Below, one piece after another: positions 26,126 to 34,910 of a stretch of DNA of 64,000 bases (position 1 is its first letter; each line of letters starts with the position of its first letter). Position numbers and translations under genes: made by a program. The DNA is from Flavobacteria bacterium BAL38 (GTDB lineage Bacteria; Bacteroidota; Bacteroidia; Flavobacteriales; Flavobacteriaceae). Location of the stretch: NCBI GenBank assembly GCA_000169355.1, contig AAXX01000007.1, positions 1-64,000 of the forward strand, given 5' to 3'. The notes below the pieces were generated by a model, which saw nothing but the letters and a program-made list of their open reading frames with translations, did no database searches and had not been told where the DNA came from.

Positions 26126-28471
26126 TTGGGAAAGATGAAGGAAATGCAAAAATATATCAGCCAGTTAAATGAAGCACAACAGTTGCCTGTTTTACAAAAA
26201 GACGGACCAATGATTGTTATTGCTGGTGCTGGCTCTGGTAAAACACGTGTACTAACGGTTCGTATTGCTAATTTAATGAGTCAGGGTGTAGATGCATTTA
26301 ATATTTTAGCCTTAACATTTACCAACAAAGCGGCACGTGAAATGAAAAAACGTATTGCTGATATTGTTGGTAATAACGAAGCTAAAAACCTTTGGATGGG
26401 AACTTTTCACTCGGTATTTGCTAAAATTTTACGAAGTGAAGCAGATAAGTTAGGGTATCCATCAAATTTTACGATTTATGATTCTCAAGATTCTTTGCGT
26501 TGTTTGGGTGGAATCATCAAAGAAATGCAGTTGGATAAAGATATTTATAAACCAAAGCAAATTTTAGGTCGAATTTCATCGTATAAAAACTCTTTAATTA
26601 CCGTAAAAGCTTATTTTAATAATCCCGAATTGCAGGAAGCAGATGCAATGAGTAAAAAACCGCGAATGGGTGAAATTTACCAGCAATATGTAGAACGTTG
26701 TTTTAAATCGGGTGCGATGGATTTTGATGATTTGTTATTGAAAACCAATGAATTATTAAATCTTTTCCCAGATGTATTGGCAAAATATCAAGATAGATTT
26801 AGATACATTTTAGTAGATGAGTATCAAGATACGAATCACTCTCAGTATTTGATTGTTCGTGCGTTGTCTGACAGATTTCATAATATTTGCGTTGTTGGCG
26901 ATGATGCGCAGAGTATTTATGCGTTCCGTGGAGCTAACATTAATAATATTTTAAATTTTCAGAAGGATTACGAAAATGTACAAATGTATCGTTTGGAGCA
27001 AAATTATCGTTCTTCAAAAAATATTGTTGAGGCGGCTAATAATGTAATTGATAAGAATAAAACCAAGTTAGATAAAATCGTTTGGACTTCTAATGATGAC
27101 GGACCCAAAATAAAAGTCCATCGTAGTTTAACCGATGGAGAAGAAGGGCGTTTTGTAGCGGCTACAATTTTCGAGCAGAAGATGCAAAATCAAATGTTAA
27201 ACGGACAATTTGCTATTTTGTACCGAACCAATGCACAATCACGTGCTATGGAAGATGCGTTACGTAAACGCGATATCCCGTACCGAATTTATGGTGGTTT
27301 GTCATTCTATCAACGTAAAGAGATTAAAGACGTTTTAGCCTATTTGCGTTTGGTGATTAATCCAAAAGATGAAGAAGCTTTAGTTCGTGTTATTAATTAT
27401 CCGGCCAGAGGAATTGGAGATACTACGGTTGAGAAACTAACAGTTGCGGCCAATCATTACAAGCGTTCTATTTTTGAAGTAATGGAACACATTGATAAAA
27501 TTGATTTGAAACTGAATTCGGGAACAAAAGCCAAGTTGAATGATTTTGTGACCATGATTAAAAGTTTTCAAGTCATTAATGAAAATCAAGATGCGTTTTT
27601 CTTAACAGATCATGTTACAAAAAAAACAGGTTTAGTTCAAGAATTAAAGAAAGACGGAACTCCAGAAGGAATTGCACGAATTGAAAATATAGAAGAGTTA
27701 CTTAACGGTATTAAAGATTTTACCGAAGGCCAAAAAGAAATTGATGGCGCTCGTGGCGCTTTAGCTGAATTTATGGAAGATGTAGCTTTGGCAACCGATT
27801 TAGACAAAGATACTGGTGATGATGATAGAGTAGCGCTAATGACGATTCACTTAGCAAAAGGATTAGAGTTTCCGCATGTTTTTATTGTAGGATTAGAAGA
27901 AGATTTGTTCCCAAGTGCGATGAGTTTAAACACAAGAAGCGAATTAGAAGAAGAACGTCGTTTATTCTATGTAGCCTTAACACGTGCCGAACATCAAGCG
28001 TATTTGACTTATGCGCAATCGCGCTACCGTTGGGGAAAATTAGTAGATAGTGAACCTTCACGTTTTATTGAAGAAATCAACGATCAATATTTAGAATATT
28101 TGAATCCAGTCGATTCAGGTTATCGTTACAAACCGGTTATGAATATAGATGTTTTTGGCGATATTGATAAATCAAAATTACGATTAGCAAAACCAACTGC
28201 AGGAACACCACCAAAATATTTAACGCAAGATGAACCTGTTTCTTCAGCCAATATTAGACGATTAAAACCAGTTTCAAGTAATTCAGGAAGTTCCAATGTA
28301 GTAGATGCTAATTTAGCCGTTGGAAATATCGTAATGCATGAACGTTTTGGAAAAGGTCAAATTGTAAATATTGAAGGAATTGGAGCCGATAAAAAAGCAG
28401 AAATTCGTTTTGATGTTGGCGGATTAAAGAAGTTGTTGTTGCGATTTGCGAAGTTGGAAGTGATTGGGTAA
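26126..28471 (+). CDS. UvrD/PcrA-like ATP-dependent DNA helicase
   Basis: A 781-residue superfamily 1A helicase. Walker A is AGAGSGKT near residue 35, the Walker B DEYQDT motif is near residue 231, motif III is GDDAQSIYAFRG, and motif VI is FYVALTRAEH near residue 615. The C-terminal tail has a Tudor-like segment (ERFGKGQIVNIEG), as in PcrA. It unwinds DNA 3' to 5' in repair and replication restart. Three closely spaced ATGs (26126, 26135, 26144) could start it. The last, MQKYISQLN, is the most typical N-terminus, so the true protein may be 775 residues. Confidence 0.95.
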   Translation: MGKMKEMQKYISQLNEAQQLPVLQKDGPMIVIAGAGSGKTRVLTVRIANLMSQGVDAFNILALTFTNKAAREMKKRIADIVGNNEAKNLWMGTFHSVFAKILRSEADKLGYPSNFTIYDSQDSLRCLGGIIKEMQLDKDIYKPKQILGRISSYKNSLITVKAYFNNPELQEADAMSKKPRMGEIYQQYVERCFKSGAMDFDDLLLKTNELLNLFPDVLAKYQDRFRYILVDEYQDTNHSQYLIVRALSDRFHNICVVGDDAQSIYAFRGANINNILNFQKDYENVQMYRLEQNYRSSKNIVEAANNVIDKNKTKLDKIVWTSNDDGPKIKVHRSLTDGEEGRFVAATIFEQKMQNQMLNGQFAILYRTNAQSRAMEDALRKRDIPYRIYGGLSFYQRKEIKDVLAYLRLVINPKDEEALVRVINYPARGIGDTTVEKLTVAANHYKRSIFEVMEHIDKIDLKLNSGTKAKLNDFVTMIKSFQVINENQDAFFLTDHVTKKTGLVQELKKDGTPEGIARIENIEELLNGIKDFTEGQKEIDGARGALAEFMEDVALATDLDKDTGDDDRVALMTIHLAKGLEFPHVFIVGLEEDLFPSAMSLNTRSELEEERRLFYVALTRAEHQAYLTYAQSRYRWGKLVDSEPSRFIEEINDQYLEYLNPVDSGYRYKPVMNIDVFGDIDKSKLRLAKPTAGTPPKYLTQDEPVSSANIRRLKPVSSNSGSSNVVDANLAVGNIVMHERFGKGQIVNIEGIGADKKAEIRFDVGGLKKLLLRFAKLEVIG

Positions 28472-28511
28472 TAGCTTTAGGCATTAAGCTTAAGGCATAA
28501 AGCATAAAATT

Positions 28512-29132
28512 ATGTCAGAAATTATAAAAATATACGAAGATAAACCCAGTGAAGCAGCTATTAAAAAAGTAGTTTCCGTTTTAAAAGATGGTGGTTTAGT
28601 GATTTATCCAACCGATACGGTTTATGGTTTAGGTTGTGATATTACCAATTCTCGTGCACTTGAAAAATTAGCTAAAATCAAAGGAATTAAGTTAGAAAAG
28701 GCAAATTTCTCTTTCGTTTGTTCGAGTTTGAGTAATTTGTCTGATTATGTGAAGCAAATTGACACGTCGACTTTTAAAATCTTAAAACGCGCTTTGCCTG
28801 GACCATACACTTTTATTTTACCAGGAAATAACGATTTACCCAGAGAATTTAGAAAGAAAAAAACCGTCGGAATTCGTGTTCCAGCTAACAATATTGCCTT
28901 ACAAATTGTAGAAATGCTCGGAAATCCTATTGTTTCAACTTCTATCCGTGATGAAGATGAGGTAATTGAATATTCAACCGACCCAGAACTAATCTTTGAA
29001 AAATGGCAAAATAAAGTTGATTTGGTTATCGATGGTGGTTACGGAGACAATGTAGCTTCAACAATTATCGATTTAACCGGTCACGAACCAGAAGTTATTC
29101 GTGAAGGAAAAGGAAGCTTAGACGTTTTATAA
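28512..29132 (+). CDS. L-threonylcarbamoyladenylate synthase (Sua5/YciO/YrdC family)
   Basis: A 206-residue protein with a YrdC-like fold. Typical segments are IYPTDTVYGLGCD (about residues 31-43), KRALPGPYTFIL (about 90-101) and the VGIRVPAN stretch. Enzymes of this family make threonylcarbamoyl-AMP from threonine, bicarbonate and ATP for the t6A modification at position 37 of ANN-decoding tRNAs. The sequence leans toward YciO in length, so it may be the YciO paralogue. It follows the helicase gene at 40 bp and probably shares its transcript. Confidence 0.88.
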   Translation: MSEIIKIYEDKPSEAAIKKVVSVLKDGGLVIYPTDTVYGLGCDITNSRALEKLAKIKGIKLEKANFSFVCSSLSNLSDYVKQIDTSTFKILKRALPGPYTFILPGNNDLPREFRKKKTVGIRVPANNIALQIVEMLGNPIVSTSIRDEDEVIEYSTDPELIFEKWQNKVDLVIDGGYGDNVASTIIDLTGHEPEVIREGKGSLDVL

Positions 29133-29140
29133 TATTTAAA

Positions 29141-30160
29141 ATGAAAATTCTTCTTCAAGCAATATTACTTTTTCCCTTATTCTTATTTTCACAAACTAAA
29201 ATAGATGGTTTTGTTAAAGATGAAAAAGGAGAATCTATTTTTGGTGTTTCAGTTTATGTTGATGGCTCTACTATAGGAACAATTACAGATGAAAAAGGAT
29301 ATTTTTCTTTATTAATTTCATCGGAAAGTAATTCAATTTTAGTCTTTAGAAATATTGGTTTTAAATCAGAGTTCTATCAGATAAACAAAATTACTTCAAC
29401 TTTAAATGTTGTATTAAAAGAAGAAATCAAAGAATTGAAAGAAGTTGTTGTAGGACAAAACTTTTTTTCAAGAAAGCAAATGCTAAAACTATTTAGAGAA
29501 CAATTTTTAGGAATTAATGTGGCAGGAAAAAATTGTATAATAGAAAATGAAGAAGAGATTTATTTTGATTATGACAGAAAAACCCTGACATTAATTGCTT
29601 ATTCAGACCAACCATTAATCATTATTAACAACTATTTAGGGTACAAGATTGAATACCAATTAATTGATTTTCAATGTAAGTTTCAAAAATTTAGCATGAA
29701 TTCTGAATTTGTTACCCAATTTCAATTTGCAGGTAATTCATTGTTTACAGAGTTAGTAAATACTAAAAAAGTTTTAAAAAGAAGACTAAATTCTTACGAA
29801 GGTTCTACCTTACATTTTTTTAGAAATTTAATATCTAATAATTGGAATAAAAATGAATTTACCCTTTACGAAGGTAGTTTTATTACCAATCCTCAATTGC
29901 ATTTTAAACAAGCCAAAATGGAAAATGGGATGTATAAAATTGAAGTTGTTCCTAAAAAAAGTATCGGCATAAAAACAAAATTTGTTAATCAATTTAATAT
30001 TCTGTTTGACAACTACGATCAATCTAAAATTCAGTTTTATACTACTGAATTTTATGTTGATTCATTTGGAGTTTTTACAAATTATGAAAGTATTATATTT
30101 TCTGGAGCAATTGTTTCAAAACGAATTGGAGACTTGGTTCCTACAAATTTTTTAAAATAA
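29141..30160 (+). CDS. Secreted protein with carboxypeptidase-like regulatory domain
   Basis: A 339-residue protein with a signal peptide (residues 1-18, ending LFSQ). Residues 20-95 form a CarboxypepD_reg-like beta sandwich (IDGFVKDEKGESIFGVSV), the domain found at the N-terminus of TonB-dependent receptors. No plug or barrel follows; the remaining 240 residues are beta-rich and unrecognised. Such proteins are common in Bacteroidetes and probably sit in the periplasm or outer membrane. It lies 8 bp after the YrdC gene and ends at a terminator. Confidence 0.75.
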   Translation: MKILLQAILLFPLFLFSQTKIDGFVKDEKGESIFGVSVYVDGSTIGTITDEKGYFSLLISSESNSILVFRNIGFKSEFYQINKITSTLNVVLKEEIKELKEVVVGQNFFSRKQMLKLFREQFLGINVAGKNCIIENEEEIYFDYDRKTLTLIAYSDQPLIIINNYLGYKIEYQLIDFQCKFQKFSMNSEFVTQFQFAGNSLFTELVNTKKVLKRRLNSYEGSTLHFFRNLISNNWNKNEFTLYEGSFITNPQLHFKQAKMENGMYKIEVVPKKSIGIKTKFVNQFNILFDNYDQSKIQFYTTEFYVDSFGVFTNYESIIFSGAIVSKRIGDLVPTNFLK

Positions 30161-30189
30161 AAAACCGCTTCAAATATTGAAACGGTTTT
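30161..30189. terminator. Bidirectional terminator
   Basis: Stem of AAAACCG (30161-30167) with CGGTTTT (30183-30189), one mismatch, and a further 5 bp inside. It is shared by convergent genes ending at 30160 (plus) and 30215 (minus). Confidence 0.75.
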
Positions 30190-30214
30190 GCTATTTATTT
30201 GTAATTTTTATTTT

Positions 30215-31051
30215 TTATTTACCACTTAAATTTTTCATTTCGCTTTCAAGCATATCATAAAATTGATCAATTTTTGGCATAATGATAATTTTAGTTCTAC
30301 GATTTTTTGCTCTATTAGCTGGTGAATCATTTTCTACTAAAGGAATATAAGAGCTTCTTCCTGCTGGAATTAATTGTTTTGGATTTACTCCTAATTCTTT
30401 GTGTAATACTCTAACAATTGATGTTGCTCTTTTTACAGATAAATCCCAATTGTCTAGTAAAACAGCATTTTTAATTGGCACATTATCGGTATGACCTTCT
30501 ACCATACATTCAAAGTCGGGTTTGCTGTTAATAACCTTAGCTACCTTAGCTAAAACTCCTTTAGCTTTATCACTAACTTCATAACTCCCTGATTTAAATA
30601 ATAAGTTATCAGCAATAGAAATCATAATAACCCCTTTTTCAACATTAATATTAATGTCCGGATCGTCAATTCCAACTTCTCTTTTTAAACTAGTAACTAA
30701 GGCAAGAGTTACGCTATCTTTTTTAGTTAACGCATCTTGTAAACGATTAATTTTTAAATCTTTTTCTTTTAAACTTTCTAATGATTTTTCAAGATTTTCA
30801 GCCCCTTTTGTAGTTAAAGTGGTTAAATTTCCCATGTTGTTGATTAAGTCAGTATTGTTTTTCTTAAGAAAATCAACTTGACTGGCTAACGCTTCTCTTT
30901 CGGTTAAACACGTGTTTAATTTTACAGTAGCGGTGTTTAATAAATCTTGAATTTCTTTGTTTTTTGCTTCTAATTCAGTAAACTTCTTTTTAGAGACACA
31001 AGAAGTTAAAGACATTGAAACAATTGTGATGATTAACATTACTTTTTTCAT
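30215..31051 (-). CDS. OmpA family lipoprotein
   Basis: A 278-residue protein with a lipobox (SMSLTSC, cysteine at residue 18). A coiled coil of heptad repeats (about 25-115) is followed by a C-terminal OmpA peptidoglycan-binding domain (about 135-260), with MVEGHTDNVPI and SVKRATSIVRVL as signature segments. It probably links the outer membrane to the cell wall. It is transcribed alone or after the glycosyltransferase gene 70 bp upstream, with a -7 box between them. Confidence 0.88.
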   Translation of the reverse strand: MKKVMLIITIVSMSLTSCVSKKKFTELEAKNKEIQDLLNTATVKLNTCLTEREALASQVDFLKKNNTDLINNMGNLTTLTTKGAENLEKSLESLKEKDLKINRLQDALTKKDSVTLALVTSLKREVGIDDPDININVEKGVIMISIADNLLFKSGSYEVSDKAKGVLAKVAKVINSKPDFECMVEGHTDNVPIKNAVLLDNWDLSVKRATSIVRVLHKELGVNPKQLIPAGRSSYIPLVENDSPANRAKNRRTKIIIMPKIDQFYDMLESEMKNLSGK

Positions 31052-31068
31052 ATGAATATAATTTTTTA

Positions 31069-31076
31069 CAAAATTA
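31069..31076 (-). promoter_or_regulatory. -7 element upstream of the OmpA lipoprotein gene
   Basis: The minus strand reads TAATTTTG, matching TAnnTTTG, 18 bp before the ATG. No clear -33 TTG. It suggests that the OmpA gene has its own promoter. Confidence 0.45.
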
Positions 31077-31120
31077 GAGTGGAAGTTTAAGTAAATGAAA
31101 TTTTTATACTTAAACTATTG

Positions 31121-32116
31121 TTAAAACAAATCAGCAAATACTTTGCCGTTTTTTATAAAATAGCGGTATACAATACTCTTTATTTTGTAATATTTTTCGT
31201 TTTGATTGTTAGCTCTTTTTTTATAAAACTGATTTACAAGAGAATAAAATGCAAAATGTGCTTTAATAATAGCCCAAAAATGTTTGAATTTTCCTTTCAA
31301 AATAAATTGAATTCCTGCTAGTCCATCCAAACACAAACGTGAAAAGATGATTGAAAACAATTGATTTTTCGGTAAATTCTTGGTTAACATCAACAATGAA
31401 TTTCTAAAATTTAAAAAGGTCTTTCTTGGATTTCCTTCGTTTAAAGTTGCTCCACCAACATGATAAACTATTGATTTTGATGTGTATTTTGCTTTGTATC
31501 CTAAATTAAAAGCGCGCCAACACAAATCAATTTCTTCTTGATGCGCAAAGAAATCATCATCAAAACCATTTAATTTACGATACACTTCTTTTCGGATAAA
31601 GAAACAAGCTCCGGTTGCCCAAAAAATATCGATTTCATCATCATATTGATTTTTGTCTTCTTCAACTGTATCAAAAATTCTACCTCGGCAGAATGGATAA
31701 CCAAATTGATCAATAAAACCGCCAGCACCACCAGCATATTCAAAATGTGATTTCTTTTTGAAGTCTAATAATTTAGGTTGTATGATTGCAGTTTCAGCTT
31801 GTGTTTCAAAAATATTTAAAATAGGAGCCAACCAATTTTCAGTTACTTCAATATCAGAATTAACTAAAGCGTAATATTCTTCTTCAACAAATTTAAACGC
31901 TTCGTTATACCCTTTGGCAAAACCAAAATTATCGGTATTTTGAATGATTTTTACCAATGGGAATTGGTTCTGAATCACTTCTATTGAATCATCAGTTGAT
32001 GCATTATCCGCAACATAAATCGTAGCTTCATTAGAAAATGCAATCACAGAAGGCAAAAATTGTTCTAACAATTTGGCTCCATTCCAATTTAATATGACTA
32101 CTGCTATTTTTTTCAT
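31121..32116 (-). CDS. Glycosyltransferase family 2
   Basis: A 331-residue cytoplasmic or membrane-associated GT-A enzyme. The start IAVVILNWNGAKLL is typical of the rhamnosyltransferase-like GT2 group. The nucleotide-binding motif is NSDIEV (near residue 88), and EEIDLCWRAFNLGY (near residue 193) supplies the ED box. A C-terminal hydrophobic and basic region may bind the membrane. It probably adds a sugar to a surface polysaccharide or lipid. The membrane protein gene upstream ends at the base just before its start codon. Confidence 0.88.
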   Translation of the reverse strand: MKKIAVVILNWNGAKLLEQFLPSVIAFSNEATIYVADNASTDDSIEVIQNQFPLVKIIQNTDNFGFAKGYNEAFKFVEEEYYALVNSDIEVTENWLAPILNIFETQAETAIIQPKLLDFKKKSHFEYAGGAGGFIDQFGYPFCRGRIFDTVEEDKNQYDDEIDIFWATGACFFIRKEVYRKLNGFDDDFFAHQEEIDLCWRAFNLGYKAKYTSKSIVYHVGGATLNEGNPRKTFLNFRNSLLMLTKNLPKNQLFSIIFSRLCLDGLAGIQFILKGKFKHFWAIIKAHFAFYSLVNQFYKKRANNQNEKYYKIKSIVYRYFIKNGKVFADLF

Positions 32117-32563
32117 TTAAAAAATTCTTAGAAATCGAATAATACAATCCAAAACCAAAATACTTAGAAACAAAAAGTCTTTGTTAAATTTTAATTTTGT
32201 TTTAATTGAAGTGTAAAGGTATAAAATTATTGGGATGACCATTGTAATGTTAATATAAGAAGCAAATGGCCAATTCATAAATGTAAATAATAATCCGACG
32301 CTACTGAATAATCCTAAAATAATAAAATTTGCTTTTTCAATTTTAGAAAGATTTTTCAGGGTAAATCCTTTTATAGTAATCCAAATCGAAGCAAGAATAC
32401 AACTGATTATTCCAATTGAAATAAAAATATCAGACGTAAACCAAGTTACCAATATAGAAAAACACAACAAAAGAGAAACTTCTTTTTTGAAATTTGTCTT
32501 TAAATTGTAAGTTTTGATTAGAACAAATATTGCCAATAGTGACATTAGAATTTTTGGAGTCAT
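32117..32563 (-). CDS. Multi-spanning membrane protein of unknown function
   Basis: A 148-residue protein with about five hydrophobic helices and short charged loops. I do not recognise a family. Its stop codon directly abuts the start codon of the GT2 gene, so the two are probably co-translated and may act together in glycolipid or polysaccharide synthesis; that link is inferred from position only. Confidence 0.7.
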   Translation of the reverse strand: MTPKILMSLLAIFVLIKTYNLKTNFKKEVSLLLCFSILVTWFTSDIFISIGIISCILASIWITIKGFTLKNLSKIEKANFIILGLFSSVGLLFTFMNWPFASYINITMVIPIILYLYTSIKTKLKFNKDFLFLSILVLDCIIRFLRIF

Positions 32564-32639
32564 CTTTTATCTATTTTCTTTGTTCTATAATCTTTCAAAT
32601 TCTGTCTTCTAACTTCTAGCATCAATCTTCCGGCAGCCA

Positions 32640-33083
32640 TCATTTATATTCAGGAAGTTCTTTCAAAAAAACATATTTTTCGTTTTCAAAATCCATTTGG
32701 CAAAAATAATGATTCAATCCATTAGTTACCATTAAATATTTAGCTTTTAAAACCAAATTATAACGTGCAATTTGGTCAAAGGTGTGTTGCGAAATGGGAA
32801 CTTCTGGAGCTTTGCATTCAATTAGTAAAAATATTTCTCCATTAGGTTGAAAAACAACGCCATCATATCGTTTGCTTAAATCGTTTACTTTAATTAACTT
32901 TTCAACGTTAATATATGATTTTGGATACTTTTTATCTTGTAACATAAACTGAACTACGTGTTGACGCACCCATTCTTCTGGAGTAAGAAGAATAAATTTT
33001 TTTCTAATTTCATCAAAAATAGACACTTTATTTTCACTATTTTTGAACCGAAAGGAATAAACTGGAAAGTTCAACTTTTTCAA
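32640..33083 (-). CDS. PD-(D/E)XK-type protein (HsdR N-terminal domain family)
   Basis: A 147-residue protein matching the stand-alone type I restriction enzyme R N-terminal domain. The nuclease core shows as YDGVVF (aspartate near residue 74) followed 14 residues later by LIECKAP (E-x-K near 88-90), the PD-(D/E)XK pattern. No helicase, methylase or specificity gene is nearby, so it is not a restriction system. Flavobacteria often carry this gene next to holA, which suggests a repair or replication role; that is inference. Confidence 0.82.
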   Translation of the reverse strand: MKKLNFPVYSFRFKNSENKVSIFDEIRKKFILLTPEEWVRQHVVQFMLQDKKYPKSYINVEKLIKVNDLSKRYDGVVFQPNGEIFLLIECKAPEVPISQHTFDQIARYNLVLKAKYLMVTNGLNHYFCQMDFENEKYVFLKELPEYK

Positions 33084-33117
33084 TGTTTATAGTTTATAGT
33101 TAATTGTTTGTAGTTGT

Positions 33118-33516
33118 ATGGCAAAAATAGAAAAATTCGAGGACTTAGAAATTTGGAATAAATCAAGAGAAATTTGTATTGATATTGAAACATTTTTTGA
33201 AACTACAAATTTAGGGAAAAGATTTTCAATGAAAGACCAAATGGACAGAAGTTCAGGGTCTATTATGGATAATATTGCAGAAGGTTTTGAAAGAAATGGA
33301 AATAGAGAGTTTGTAAATTTTCTAAGTTTTTCAAAAGGTTCTTGTGGAGAATTGAAATCTCAGCTATATAGAGCTTTGGATAAAAATTTAATTTCTCAAA
33401 GTGAATTTGATAATTTGTCTGTCAAAATTGAATTAGTAAAAAATAAAATTGGTGCTTTCATGAAATATTTGAATTCAACTGAAATTAAAGGTTTGAAGTT
33501 TAACAATAAACAATAA
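33118..33516 (+). CDS. Four-helix-bundle protein (23S rRNA IVS-like family), second copy
   Basis: A 132-residue, mostly helical protein. Family landmarks are FEDLEIWNKSREICIDIE at the start, MKDQMDRSSGSIMDNIAEGF near residues 38-57, and a long C-terminal helix. It is only distantly related to the copy at 8225-8599. It sits between the HsdR_N-type gene and holA, a position where related genomes usually have no gene, and both flanks have short words built on GTTTATAG and AATAAAC. Function unknown. Confidence 0.85.
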   Translation: MAKIEKFEDLEIWNKSREICIDIETFFETTNLGKRFSMKDQMDRSSGSIMDNIAEGFERNGNREFVNFLSFSKGSCGELKSQLYRALDKNLISQSEFDNLSVKIELVKNKIGAFMKYLNSTEIKGLKFNNKQ

Positions 33517-33538
33517 ACCAAAAACAATAAACAACAAA

Positions 33539-34543
33539 ATGGACGAAGTAATTCAAATTACAAAAGATATAAAAGCCGGAAACATCAAACCCATTTATTT
33601 TTTTATGGGAGAAGAGCCGTATTATATTGATAAATTGACAGAATTTATTGAGCAAAATGTCTTACAAGAACACGAGCGCGATTTTAATCAATCTATTTTA
33701 TATGGTCGTGATGTTACAATGGAAGATGTAATTGGTAGTGCTAAACGTTTTCCTATGATGGCTGATCGTCAGGTGGTTATTGTTAGAGAAGCGCAAGAAT
33801 TATCCAGAACCATAGATAAATTAGAAGCGTATGCCGAAAACCCACAACCAACAACGGTTTTGGTTTTTGCCTACAAATACAAAACATTAGACAAGCGAAA
33901 AAAAGTCACGAAACTTTTAGATAAAGTTGGATTGGTTTTTGAAAGTAAAAAACTTTATGATAATCAAGTTCCCGATTGGATTAAAAGAGTTTTATCGGGT
34001 CAAGGTTATAGTATTGAGCCAAAAGCAGCGGCTATTTTGGTTGAGTTTTTAGGAACCGATTTGTCTAAAATCAGTAACGAATTAGATAAACTAAAAATTA
34101 TTTTACCTAAAGGACATACGTTTACACCAAAAGACATTGAGGAAAATATTGGTTTTAGTAAAGATTATAACAATTTTGAATTACGAAAAGCTATTGGAGA
34201 AAAAGACCAATTGAAAGCGTATAAAATAATTGATCATTTTTCGCAAAATCCAAAAGATAATCCCATAGTAGTTACTACAGGATTGGTTTTTGGGTTCTTT
34301 TCTCAATTATTGCAATATCACGGATTAAAAGATAAATCACAATTTAATGCAGCTAAAGTTTTAAGGGTAAATCCTTATTTTGTTAAAGATTATGAAGTGG
34401 CTTTTAGAAATTATCCAATGAAAAAAGTAAGTGCTATTGTGGCTGCTTTACGTGAAATTGATGTTAAAAGTAAAGGTGTTGGTGCTTCTTCAATGTCGCA
34501 ACATGATTTATTAAAGGAATTATTGATTAAGATTTTTAGTTAG
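33539..34543 (+). CDS. holA: DNA polymerase III subunit delta
   Basis: A 334-residue protein of usual HolA length. It has the N-terminal clamp-loader fold (KPIYFFMGEEPYYIDKLTE, about residues 18-36) and AAA+-like and helical collar domains, with FLGTDLSKISNELDKL (about 168-183) as a recognisable segment. Delta opens the beta sliding clamp during loading. The four-helix-bundle gene lies 22 bp upstream. Confidence 0.93.
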   Translation: MDEVIQITKDIKAGNIKPIYFFMGEEPYYIDKLTEFIEQNVLQEHERDFNQSILYGRDVTMEDVIGSAKRFPMMADRQVVIVREAQELSRTIDKLEAYAENPQPTTVLVFAYKYKTLDKRKKVTKLLDKVGLVFESKKLYDNQVPDWIKRVLSGQGYSIEPKAAAILVEFLGTDLSKISNELDKLKIILPKGHTFTPKDIEENIGFSKDYNNFELRKAIGEKDQLKAYKIIDHFSQNPKDNPIVVTTGLVFGFFSQLLQYHGLKDKSQFNAAKVLRVNPYFVKDYEVAFRNYPMKKVSAIVAALREIDVKSKGVGASSMSQHDLLKELLIKIFS

Positions 34544-34548
34544 TGGAA

Positions 34549-34578
34549 TTGATATAGTTCTGAAAAGTTGTAACTTTG
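34549..34578 (+). promoter_or_regulatory. Promoter of the CAL67264-family gene
   Basis: TTG at 34549-34551, a 19-nt spacer, and TAACTTTG at 34571-34578 match the Bacteroidetes consensus in both boxes and spacing. The leader would be about 37 nt and contains a small 9-bp A/T hairpin. Confidence 0.7.
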
Positions 34579-34621
34579 TAATCCTAAAAAATTAACCTAA
34601 TTTTTTTTAAAACGAACTAAA

Positions 34622-34804
34622 ATGGGAATGAATAAAAATACAGTATTAGCTTGGGCTACTTTTATAATGATTTTAATGGGATTATTACTTATTGGTTTAG
34701 GAATTTACCGTTATGCAGATGTAGCAGGATGGGGATTTTCTGCAGTAGGAGTAGGCTTTTTTGCAATTGCCTGGGTTTTTAATGCCTTAAAAGGAAGAGT
34801 TTAA
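34622..34804 (+). CDS. CAL67264 family membrane protein
   Basis: A 60-residue protein with two membrane helices (about 8-27 and 35-54) and a short basic tail. The sequence matches the small CAL67264 membrane protein family found across Flavobacteriia. Function is unknown. It has its own consensus promoter, which argues for real and possibly strong expression. Confidence 0.88.
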   Translation: MGMNKNTVLAWATFIMILMGLLLIGLGIYRYADVAGWGFSAVGVGFFAIAWVFNALKGRV

Positions 34805-34851
34805 TTAAATTAAGAATTAAGAATTAAGAATTAAGAATTAAGAATTTTTGA
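34804..34851. repeat. AATTAAG tandem repeat
   Basis: About six copies of AATTAAG follow directly on the stop of the CAL67264 gene. The unit is almost perfect here, unlike most word-repeats in this window. Confidence 0.85.
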
Positions 34852-34910
34852 ACTTAAAAGCCTAATTATAAAACTAGAAACAATAAACCACTAACAACAA
34901 ACAAAAAATC

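Noticed and set aside
32640..33083. Type I restriction-modification system
   Set aside because: Only the HsdR N-terminal domain is present; there is no helicase, HsdM or HsdS gene.
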